A stretch of 64,000 nt of DNA from Phoronis australis (taxonomy: Eukaryota; Phoronida; Phoronidae), in assembly GCA_002633005.1 (NCBI GenBank), contig NMRA01000042.1:184838-248837 (forward strand), in the 5' to 3' direction. Shown piece after piece: positions 1 through 12,600 of this stretch. The first letter of the stretch is position 1. Each line of letters opens with the position of its first letter. Under the pieces are notes generated by a model. That model did no database searches. It saw only the letters and a list, made by a program, of their open reading frames with translations, and was not told the origin of the DNA. The translations under genes and the position numbers were made by a program.

Positions 1-155
1 TCATGACAGGAAATTCTGGGTCATTTTGTCTCAATATTTGAATGCAGCTTCCACCCAGCCATCATGACAGAGAATTCTGGGTCATTTTGTCTCAATATTT
101 GAATGCAGCTTCCACCCAGCCATCATGACAGAGAATTCTGGGTCATTTTGTCTGA
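1..155. repeat. 60-bp tandem repeat, about 2.5 copies
   Basis: The unit AATTCTGGGTCATTTTGTCT, followed by CAATATTTGAATGCAGCTTC and CACCCAGCCATCATGACAGA, repeats nearly exactly. The array is cut by the window edge. It lies in the intron after USP34 exon ll. No exon is seen in 1-473. Confidence 0.95.
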
Positions 156-473
156 ATATTTTTAGCCTGTACTGCACAAAGAAACACAAAATTACCTTCA
201 ACCTTAAAGTGTCTTACATTGACCTAGAGGAACATGATAAACAAAAAGTCACAGTAAACAGAAATACTTAATAATGTAAATCGCACAGAACATGCTGACC
301 TTTTCATAATTTAATCTCATGACAGAACCACCCAATTTTTAGTGGTGGCCATTTTTAGTAAGATCGGGACCATACATGCAAAACTGTAGCATGACCTTAC
401 GTGATCTCATTAAACTCGCTAAACAGCCCTTTGGCACGTGCCCAGGAATGAACGTGCAAGTCAGTAAACCCAC

Positions 474-626
474 CTCATGGTGCACCTTGATCTTCAGTAC
501 GGCGGGTAGAAAGCCTAGCATGTGAGATACAAATGGCAGTAGACACTTGTAGCCAGACTTTCCATCGGTGGTACGGCCCAGACACAACTTATAGAGACCC
601 TTACAAGCTTCGCAGCGCACATTAGG
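474..626 (-). CDS. USP34: USP34 exon ll (last in window)
   Basis: Reads VRCEACKGLYKLCLGRTTDG and MLGFLPAVLKIKVHHE, matching human VRHESCSGLYKLSLSGLDGG and LLKFLPDAQALKPIRID. Acceptor TTTCAG, donor GAG|GTGGGT, phase 0. The gene continues left of the window. Confidence 0.95.
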
Positions 627-3600
627 CTGAAAGGTAAACTATTGGATTAGCTAAGTTGGTTCTTACACAATATGCATTTTAAGTCCAGGATGCATCTTGA
701 AAGTTTTTGTATCAAACCCAGTTCAGCTGAAACCTGGACTAATTTCAATTACTCTTCAACTTCAAATCACGAAAATTACAGCTAGATGGAAAGGTGTTCA
801 CTAATGCTTTTGTACTAACATTTCTATTCTAGACTTGCAACTGGCCACTAAGTGACTTTGATCTCACGAGAAATCACTAAAAATGGCTCATATCATACCT
901 CAGGTGCATCGACAGTGAGTCGTTTGAGCCAGTCTGAGCAGTTGTCCATCATACAGAGAGCTGGTATCACGTTATTGCAGCTATACGCCCAAGAGACAAG
1001 AAAGGACATGGCGTAGTGGATAACCTCTGCTCGACCCCATGTCTGCATCTGGCCAAACTCAGAAAAGCTGTGGAATGTCATATTATACATTTTAGTTTCG
1101 GTTCACACTGGGAGCTTTTCCACTCGCCAGTTTTACAGACATTCAAGTTTACCATGTACTTTTAAAACACCTGAAATTGCAAACTGGAAAAACAGCATCC
1201 TTCATGTCAAAGGAAACTCAACTCACTATAAACATTCTTCTGCAAGTATATATAAATGTCATAGACTTGTGGTCGGCATTGTTTTATTTCGTGCATTGTT
1301 CATTAAAAAACAGCTTAAAAATCGAAAACTGCTTTTTATATTTTAATGAAATCTGACGCTGGTGGTGAGAAAATAAACAATGAAAATTGATGAAATTTGC
1401 CGTTCCTTTAGCTGTTCTCACAATGTTAGAGATTTACCAAGGATTATTGATAAATGCAGCATTTGATGGTTTAAAGATTAACACATAAAAGACAAATGTT
1501 AACGTTTCTAAGCACTCTAAATACTGGTTAATCATAACGCCATTGTACACTGGTGAAAGCTTGTAATCAGTCACTCAGCCACCAAAATACATCTCACTTG
1601 GGCTGGAAGAAGGAAGCTTACCTAGGAAGAGCAGCATCATATAAAATAGTTGTCAATATTTTCAGAACGGGTTCCACTTTCATCATAGAGAGGATAGTCT
1701 GCAAAATAATGGGGCATTAACAATAAATGGCTGAGTTTTTGTAGACCTTTGTTTCGAAGCAGCTTCATCAAAATGACTAGGGTTCATACAAGACCAATGG
1801 CCATTACAGAGGCACATTTCATTAGGTATTTTGTAACCAGAAGATGGGCTTAACTGCAAATCAAGCCCACTAGTTAGCTTAAGACTAAAACCTTGCTTGA
1901 ACCAGGATTCAAACTGATAGCCTGACAGATGGCACTAGTGATCACTTGCCTGGTTGAGCGGAACTATCACTTTCTCATTGCTGCGATTCTTCCTCATTCG
2001 CTTGCGTGGACTCTCGTAGTTGTTCGACTCAAACACCTCATCATGAGTGACATCATCAGTGGGTGTGACCGCAAACAGACTGACCAATCGTAACAGGTAG
2101 GCAAGGCATTCTTGTTTCCACTGAAATAACAGAACAATCAATACTAACATGTATTTAGATGTAAACACTACAAATTAAGGTTGTTGTGTTCTTCCATTCA
2201 AGTACTCCTCCAATAAATATCTAATACAAAGGGAAAAATTGGTTTAAAAAAATCTTGAATATATCAACGAGATATTCAAGCTGGAATAAAAAATGACACA
2301 TTTTGTAACAAAGAAAATAAGAATTTTGTGGAATTCTGCTCCTCTATTGATTTGTAACTCCTGCTGCTCGCTCACTATTATATTGTTGTAATAGAGGAAT
2401 TCTAATCACTCATTCTATTTGTCCCTGGTCAGACTAACCTGGACAAACTCCTGAAACCCTGGCTGCCGCTGCTCAAATAATAGTCACAGAACTGACAACA
2501 TAATTAATATCTACCTATGAAAACAAACAAACATACAGTTGACTCACCTCACTCCAGTGGTCACCGTCTTTAATTTGAAGACTCCCCAACACAAAAATGT
2601 TGAATAAGTGACTGAGACCTCCTTTACTGATGAACTACAATAGCCAAATGAATTGATACAATACAGTTGCTCATTAAGAGGTTCTAAAAACACAAATATC
2701 AAAATAATTACATTTCAACAAAAAATGGCGAAAATTATGAAGAAGATGAAGAGGTAGCAATGAACCAATAAAGAAAAAGGAGAAAATGTGTTCAACAGTT
2801 CATATTTCTTAAAAATGCATGTGAGTTTTGCTAATTAAACTGTGATTAGTTGGAAGAATTTCAAGTGTATTTCTATGTATTAAAAAGTAAGGAAAATGAA
2901 CAATTGCTTTAATTTCTCTGCATGCAATATATTTTAACACTTTGAGCTAACGATTGAATACAAAAAACATCAAATATGCAACGCACTAAAACCAATCTCC
3001 TGTTTATGATAAAAATTCTTTAGTTTGGGACACAATTTCTCCACAAAAGTAACTTTTCATGAAAATTTACTAAGTTTCTGGCATGGTTTTATGACATAGC
3101 TATTAATAAACAACATTCCGTAAAATTTTGAGCATTTGGAACAATGAGGTAACCATCTGAAAATTGGCAATTTTAGCAATTATTTTTTGAAGAGTTTTTA
3201 CTGTAGTATTCAAAGCATAACATGACTGTCCCTCCCTACCTTCCTACGCCATATTTCCTCAGGAGTCTCTACCAGGTCCACTGACATTTCAGAGTCTGTG
3301 CTGGCAAGGATAGAATCACCTCCTCCACTACGAACCTAAAGTATAACATGCACATGACTGAATGGACTACAGTGAATGCTGAAGGTGGTAGGGCAACATG
3401 GGACCAGTTAGGACTACAGTGAATACTGAAGGCGGTAGGGCAACACGGGAACCAACAACAAAAACCTCACTGTAAAGATGAACTAAACTCGAACCAGCAA
3501 ATTGAAATTTCTAAAAATTCTATGGTGCTTTGATGCTTGTCACCTCCAAAATATGCAATAATTAACATATTCCAGTTCAAAAATGGCAAAGTGTCAACTA

Positions 3601-6600
3601 ATGCGCTTCCTAAGGTAATTCCCATTATATGTTTGTAAACAATGGACAAGGAACTCTGATCAGAGCAACTCAACCCATTCATACTTGGACCAAGGTATAT
3701 TTACAGTTGATTTGTCGCCACAAAGTTGTACATAAGGATATCTCAAACAAAAATTGGCCGTTTTTACAATATTTCACATATCTTGCAAGATACCTTATCT
3801 TTGTTTTCGTGGAACTTCAAATACGGAATTTATACCGTGTAGCGAGAAAAAATATTTAGCAGAACCACCCCAGAACCCCCTTCAACCGCGTGGAAAATTG
3901 CTCACTTCGTATTTAAGGTCAAATGTTACAGACCTATCACTCAAATTGATTCTATCAGTCTCCCCAGCAGGTACGCCAACTTATGTTGCTTACAACAATG
4001 TACTGTTGACCTTATGTCAATAGGTCAAGAGATATAAACTCCTCCCCTAACCAAGTTTCCCCTCGATTCAATGTCAATCAACTTAACAAAATTAATGATA
4101 ATTATTGGGCACTGACAATTCAACTGATATCATGAATAAATGTTCAAATAGCTAACAAGGTAATTGTTTGTTTAGTTTATATTGACCAAAAACAAGTTTT
4201 CACCAAATAATTAGCAAAAGATCTTGACATTTTCACATCTACCTACTTAATCAGCTTTTTCTTGGCTTCAGTAAATCACCTTAATTTGAACTTCGGAAAA
4301 TGGCCCAGTGATCGCTGAAGCTTTCCAAACTCAATATTTTTTCATCTATCTCAAGAATGCTATTAGGATTTTCAATATAAAGGCCTTAATTCTTGCGTAA
4401 TGAAACAAAAGGTGAGTACAACTGTTATTTATCACAAAAATATGTTTTGCGTGTTGATTTGTCATAGAAACCAAGCTAAAGACTAATCGAAAATTCCTAA
4501 CTGTGTTTTTGAGGTAACTGGTGAAGTTTTCATTTAAAAAAGGTTTCATTAAAATCGACCGAGGGGTTAGTTTGCTATGAATGTACCTTGAAAATGAAAA
4601 TTTGACTTAAAAAAGGTGTTTACGTAGTAATGACAATGGCACATAAATACAAAATGTATTTCTATAATCCCTGATCTTATTTCTTTCAGAAAAAATATAC
4701 TTTTACTAGCTGACAAAGCCTGGTTTTTTGATATATAACTAAGAATGAAGGCCACTAAATAAGGTCCGAGATAACCTAAAACCCATAAAACATACAAAGT
4801 GTAATTTCTGTATTCAGTAGCCATGTCCCAAATGCCAACGTTGAAGACAGTAGTGTCAATTTTCTTAACCCACAATGCTGGTGGTAAATGTCAATCCCAA
4901 CTTGCTGAGACAAAGCTCAACTATAAACATTTACCACTAGCGGTGTCACTTTTCTTATCCCGCAATGGAGAAGAGTTTATTTCAGAAAATGTTTACCCCA
5001 ACTTGTAGCAACAATGCTTGACCATCAACACCTACCACCAGCGACCGTCTCCTCTGTTTTGGTATTTTGGACAGAAACTCGACCACTTGCAAAGAGTACA
5101 TCAGTTTGTGCGCATTGTGAGGATCTAGCAACGAGTTCCAGTCCCAGCTGGCATCACCGTCACTGCCTGGAGCCTGCACAGGGAGCAAAGGTCAGAGAAG
5201 AATGTGCAATGTCAGCAAACTACAAGTCAGCATGCACGACAATAATAACTATCATCTTCTAAGCATTTTCCATCATACCCTCAAACATTAAGATGGTGAG
5301 CCATCACTTACTGACACCCTTTGGCAAGCCAGCAACCCAAAAGGACAGACTGTCGCTGACAAGTTTTGTAAGTCTTCACTTTAGTTGTTGATGTATCGTT
5401 TAATTCTAAGTTCTGTAAAGCTACATTAAGCAGTTGAAAAGGCACAAGAGCTCAAAATTTGCAGCAGTTTTCAAAAAATAGACAAAATATCTTCTAAAAT
5501 ATCATGGATTGAAATTGCAACTAATTTTCAATTATTTCATTCACCTGATACTTACCTGGGTTTTTACCATAATTTTAACCAAGCTGGACAACATTTGTTG
5601 AAAACTGTTATATGAACTGATGACTGCTTACCTCTGTGACAACCAGAGCCTGGAAACCCTCAAGTATTCTTGGGTTAGTTGGTAGTAGCATGAGTAACTC
5701 CCAAACCTTACGCGACAGAATACGAGCCTTGTTCTCTAGACAAGACCTCTCTTGGGTATCCTATTTTAATAAATCAGGAAGAAATATTAAATGAACCGCA
5801 TCATTTTGTGTCCACACTGCATTCCACTCCTAACCTAAGATTGAATGAGGGGCAGTATATAAAAATTAGTAGCTGCCTTCTCAATGTCACAAGTAAAACC
5901 ATTTTCACAATAAAAATCCATAAAAAACCAAAAAGACATTCAAGCGAACAATAATATTGAATAATGGAAGTAACTGAGACTTGCCTATCCAGAAGGCGCA
6001 AATTAATCCACAATATGACTGCATTTGTCACATGGCACAAATTAATCCACAATATGGCTGCACTTGTCACATGGCACAAATTAATACTGGCACAAATTAA
6101 TCCACAATATGGCTGCACTTGTCACATGGCACAAATTAATACTGGCACAAATTAATCCACAATATGGCTGCACTTGTCACATGGTCCAATTTAATACTGG
6201 CAAAAATTAATCCACAATAGCCTACCCTTATCAAATGACCCAATTTAATACTGGCACAAATTAATCCACAATATGGCTGCACTTATCACATAGCCCAATT
6301 TAATACTGGCTATAAGGTACAACAATATCACCAATGAATGAAATTGAATTTGAAATGAAGGTTGCATCAACCGAATATTATTAATAGGTCAAACTGGTCA
6401 AAACAAACACTGCTCCAGTCTGTCTCCTGACAATAAACATATTATGCAAAATCAAAAACATATTTTAGAGAGTTTACTCACAGTTGGTTCAGTGGTGCAC
6501 TTCATGTTGCTAAGCAACTGCAGCAGACCAAACAGCTGCTCAAAGTAGGGTTTCTCCAGAAGAATCATCATGGGAGTTAACTCTTGATCAGGTGCAGACA

Positions 6601-9600
6601 GGTAACAGGCTGGAGTACTTGTCGAGTGAGGACGCTGTGAACGGTTAGCACCGGCAGAAACAATGATAGTCTGAAACAGTCCATTTAGAGTTATTGATAC
6701 TGGGATAAATAAGAGTAAAAGTTTCACCAGATAGTAGTGATTTCTTTAGTTAATTATTGAAAGAACTGGAAGATGAAACAGAAACAAGCCTAACAATTTC
6801 ACCACCAAATTTTCTCAGGTCCTCTAGAAAATAATGGATTACAAATCTTCCAACTTAAATCTTAATCAATCCTTATCAGTGGCATAAGAGCTTGAACTGT
6901 GTATGCTCAAAATCTAAAGTTTAATCTTAGTGTGGTATGCGTATTGGTATAACTCTCTGTCTTGTTAAGCTTGGCGGTCTTCATTAAGTCACATAATCAC
7001 AGCAGGTTCAGTAATCCTACAATGTCTGAATGGGTGATATTATGTTTATTTCACCTGATGGTCCTTGATCTGCGCATCGTTCAGAGCTTTTTCATCCGAC
7101 TCTGGTCCCAGCTCCTGACCAAGCGTGATCATCCGTATTGGACCATCACCTAGTAGGGCTCCAAGCAGCGGCGTTGAGGACACATGGGGGCGGGTGCCAG
7201 ACTCCAGCTGCTCCTGTTGTTGGTGTAACTGGCGCTGCCGTTTCTGCACGGCCAGCCACCACCGACTCACCTCGGCACGCAGTTCACCCACCATGTCAGA
7301 CGAGTTAAGCTCCAGAGTGGCCTGTAGAAAACACGAAAGACACAAGATGACTTGTGCAGGTTGAGTAGTGTACATAGCTTTGAAAATAAAGACCAATCTT
7401 ACAAATGCATGGGGATTTTTTTCAAAAAATTTAAAATTTGCAATTGCCAGTTTAATCCTGAAAAATAAAGAACAACTGGTTCTACTAATAAGTTGTCATC
7501 AAATGTCACGTTTTTGTTATACACACAAGGCAACTCAAAACTAGTATCATATGCTATTTGTTACCTTTTTACCATTAAAATCTAATAAACAATGAAGCTA
7601 ATGATACTCATTGACACACCAATCTTGAGTGCAGCTCTCATGACACAGTGCAGCTCTCATGACACAAATCCAGAGTAACCAAACCAAAACTGATTAAAAA
7701 TCACCGGTTGAAGCGCATAACATGAGAGACAAAGTGAAGTTGGAAGTTCACAACAAGTGCTACCTTTTCATCTGGCATCCCAGCAGGTTGCAATAGGACA
7801 CGTATCTGCGTTTGTGTCTTGCCTTGGCTTGCCACCTGGTGGCTGGAGATGGGCCTGCCATCTAGCTGCCAAGTGCGCAGGTGGAAGGCAAACCGACGCC
7901 TGAAGCCCTCCAGGTGATTACGCAGTAGGACAAGGGCTCGTTGAATGACCAGCAGGTTGGTGGCTGGACTCTATGGTTGAACAGACAAGACTAGACTTCA
8001 TGACCAACGTAACACACAATTTGAATGGCTAGACTCAATGGCCTATGTACACAATTTGAATGGCTAGGTCTTGAACAAGTCCTAATAAGTACTGACAAAC
8101 CGTGGTTATGTCACATACTGGGCCACAGTATTTCATGATTTTTCCTGAGAAGTTTCCATCACAAAACAAGTGCTCATACCACTACAAAAATACTTGTTGG
8201 TATTACTGCTGAATGCAAATTTTCTGATTTAAAAACAATTATCTCTCAAAAACTAAGCAATTCTGACACAGTGAGTTCCAGAACTTTCTGCTGCATGACT
8301 TTTCCAGAATAAACAAAAATCCCTTAAGTTTATTGACAGCCCTCAAAATGTAAGAGCTTTTTCATGTGTATAAACCATGTCATAAGGCAACTACCATTCA
8401 TTTACCAGCAATATTGTTGTTTCAACTAGCTACATGCCCACAGTACTGCAGGTATGATGGTACAATAATAACACTCACCTGATCTGCAGGTAACTCAGAT
8501 GCAGACATTAGACTGTGCATGCAACGTTGAATGAACTCGTTTTCTTTATTCAGATTTCCACCACCAACTAAAACAACAAAGTACAAATCCTTGAATTAGA
8601 CAATTATCAAAAATCAGTATGTTGTGCCCACACATCGTGTCAAAATATTTTTCCGTAATTGCTAAATATTGAAAAAAGTACCAAGACACATTACTAGTGT
8701 GCAGTTAATCTCACTGACCACACATATTTACATCATTGTGTTTTTATGGAATTACCACACAACAATGACATTGTCTTGTGTTTTTATGGAATTACCACAC
8801 AACAATGACATTGTCTTGTGTTTCTATGGAATTACCACACAACAATGACATTGTCATGTGTTTTTATGGAATTACCACACAACAATGACATTGTCATGTA
8901 CATTTTCTAGTCTAGCATTCTTCAAACCAAATTTTCCCATTTTTCCAAGTTTGACTCTGTTGCTGGAAACAATTAGAACTTCATAACCCACATGTGATTT
9001 GATGACAGCTGTACCTTGGATTTATTCTTATTGAGAAATTAACGAACTTAAAACAAAATATCCTATATGCTAAAATAACGATAGTAGAACACTTACTACA
9101 TTATAGACGAACACAACTTTTACACTAAACTCTTCTACCATTACACGTTATGCCTCATCATTGCACACGTCAAAGCAAATACTCACATCCTATATAGTAG
9201 TGGTTGATGTATTGTATGGCTGACATACTGACATCAGTATTGTTGGCCCGCAGGGCTATACCCCACAACTGATCCATGCCACTGATCTGTTCCTCTGGGA
9301 CAGGGTTGTCTAGCGAGGCGTTGTGACAGCGGGCCAGGTGACACAGTTGTTGGAACAGACTCAGGCCCACCATACTCATAGTTTCTGGCTGGAGGGATGA
9401 CATCTGGAAGAAATGAGTCACATTCAACACTTGTGGTATTTGACTGTTGCATCATAAAGCACTCACAAGCACCAGCTACTCAATGAACTGCCTAAATGAA
9501 AACCATGCAAACTTCTGGCTCCTACCTCACAACCAAACTGAGACATCAAAGTTCATTTCACCTCAATGGTAGATCTGAGAAAATGTATGGATATATTAGC

Positions 9601-12600
9601 TATTGGTGTTGTGAAGTATGACGTGTGCACTATGCAAAATCTTTGTCTGCATCCAATAGGCAAACATGCGCATTATAACCTCATAGGTCTCTACGTATTA
9701 GGAGTACACGTTATGACAATGCAAGTTATACCCACAGGTCTACAGGTATCAGACACCACAGAATGCCCCAAAAGGCACTATGTACGGGACATTGCAAAGT
9801 ATTCCCCTCGCAATTGACTATGTATCAGACACTGCACAGTATACCCTAAAGGTTCCCAAGTATCAGGTCGTTATACTACTCCTCATTGATATATATCTTA
9901 GAATTGTACATCTGATAGCATCTCATTTTTGAATTATAGCTAAAGAACAGTGGATTTTCTCATGGTTGAAAGACTAGAACATTTTTATTCAAACTTCATG
10001 TTCTATTATGGCGAAAGAAAAATATAATGCACCTTTTCTACAAACAAGTGCTTGAATGTCTCCAGCTTTAGAGCATGGTGGTCCTTAGTCTTTGCTTGGT
10101 TCAAGAACCAGTTGAGACACTCGTCAGATGAGTCGGGGTCTGTTACTAAACTATTCCACAAGATGTCCACTTGTTGAAGGCTCATGGCTGGAAAAAAGTG
10201 TTACTTTGTAATATTTAATAAAGTAAAGCAATGCAAAATCCTACAGCAAGGGCTTTAAAGAGTGGTATAGTTTCAACAAACAAAAAGTCAGACATAAATA
10301 AATAAAACAGGTCCCAAGAAATTTTTCAATGGAATTACATTACATTACAGAAAGCAGAATATAAAGCTTCCTGTTACTACTGATATAATGACATTAAAGC
10401 TGTATTTCATTGTTTAGGTGGGTAAAACCAAAAAATTGAATTAGGCCTTTTACACTGATGGTCTCATAAAATCAGTCTCAGAATGTTCCTTGCCCAGACA
10501 GGAGTTGGAAATAGACTTCTGTCATGGTAAGGAATATTCTGAAACTGAATTTATGAGAGAACAAGACCTTTAACATTCAATTTTTGTTTTTTAGCCAGCT
10601 AAACAGGGGGAAATACAGCTTTAAGGTTGACATTTCAGTACGCTGTTGTGACTAATGTGTAGATTGCACCACAGACGGGCATTTCTTAATTACCCATCAC
10701 ACCAACTAGTACTCCATCAAGTGTTCGAAAAAGATAACATTTGGCTCATATTGCTTTCAATGAATAAAACGACAACCAACGGATTCCAATTCTCCGAGTT
10801 CAGTTTTCAGCAGTAAACTATAACAATTTAACACTTCATCCAAATCCAGAAATCACCTGTAATCTGAGTAAGGTACAGGTTGAGATCACTTTTAATGTAA
10901 TTAGTGTTCTAATCCAAATGTTAGCCTTTTTCATATCAAAATCAATGAAGGTATGTGCCTTGGGGATTTGATTCTTACACTCAACATCAGCTGTCTATTC
11001 ACTGGCAGGGGGCAAAAGTAATGCACCCCTTCAACTTTTCAAAGTATCATGACGTGACATTGGGTCTTCTACTATTATTATTGCAACACTACAAATCTCT
11101 TACTAAAGTCCTCCGGAGTGGCTAGTGTTGAGTACATGCAGGTGAGAAACTCCAGGCGAACGTATACCTCCTCCTTAAAGCTGTACCTGTGGGCAAGATG
11201 TGGGTGACAGTGTGAGCGAGGAACACAGACAGCAATCTTTTTATTAGTAACTTTGGACTTTCAACCGCAAGCTACATAACCCAAGAACTTTCACGAGACA
11301 AATCCTGGTTCATAAAAATTAAACCAGACTTACTAATGAAAAGGTGCATTTTGATTGTAATTTCACTGAGCAAACAATGTACTTAGTGACTACATGCCTA
11401 TTCTTTCTTAAACTGCCATTCCTGAAATATTTTGGTTTGTATTGGCTAAGTCAACAGTACTCTAACAACTGATTGGTGGACACTGGTGACATCATGTCAT
11501 GGAGCCGAGTGGAAAGAAGAGAAAAGCAAAACATACATAGCAAATGTTCATCGTCATGATCAACACTTAAGGCAGTGCTAAGAATGTTAAACATTACTTG
11601 CTATAATAAGAGATATTAATGCAGCCATAAATGGACCACTTAAACTATATCATGTTTTAGGTACAATGTCATTTGTTTTAGGGTTGTTGTATTCTCGTAT
11701 TTAAAATCACTAACTTATACAAAATAGGAGTATCATTACAGGTTCTACACCAGCTTGAAAAATTGTTGCTGCAAACCTTCAGAAACATGGCCTCTACATA
11801 CCACTTTTACTAAAGCTGATCATCATGACTATGCAATATCCAACACTGAGATATATTCAAAGATTAATGTCAGTGTTAAGGCAATTACTAAGACGTGACT
11901 TTGATGTTTTGTTGAAAAGTCTCGTCACTTGCCAAATTTCAGGATTTCCAAATGAAAATACATTGATTGATGAATCAAGACACCCGTACTTACAGTCCAG
12001 TTCCAGGGAAAGATCTATCAGAAATTTTGTCTTTGAAGACACAGAGATTGTTGAAGAAATGTGTCATCATCCCCAGCTCCTTCTCTGCCCACCTGAAAAC
12101 AAGAATGAAATGTGGATTCAAACATCAATAATTAATTCAAGCATCAATTTAAAATACAGCAGAAAAGTTCAACATTAAATGCAACTCAAGAAACATGTTC
12201 AAAATAATAACACTATGATTTTTGATATTCGCGATCTGACCAATCAGATGCTGTAAATATCATAAACCCTGACCACAAAACAGCAGATCATGTCAGTACA
12301 TCAAAGTGAGTAACAATAAGCTAATCTTATTAGAGACAAAAGATCAGAGGAAAAAAGCACCATTGGTCATATAATAAAGCAAATGTAGACTGATTCCTCA
12401 GGCATGCCAAATCATATGGACCTCCGCAGAGCAATATTGCCTTCGGCTTCTGGCAATGTCCAATTGGTTTTCCTTGGTCCGTATGACCTGATATTACCCT
12501 TGGGATTGGTCTATACTTGTAAGCTGTTCTACCAATATGCAAATATAAACAGTACGTACAGCCTACATTTTGACTATAATATCAAATTATTGTTTTCAAC

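Noticed and set aside
1840-1940. Possible tRNA-like element (GATTCAAAC box)
   Set aside because: Only one weak box and no partner at proper spacing.
3754-4023. Plus-strand 89-codon frame in a USP34 intron
   Set aside because: No splice signals, no recognisable protein; wrong strand for the host gene.
12230-12560. Possible further foldback around 12400-12490
   Set aside because: Short self-complementary pieces only; no convincing ends or target duplication.
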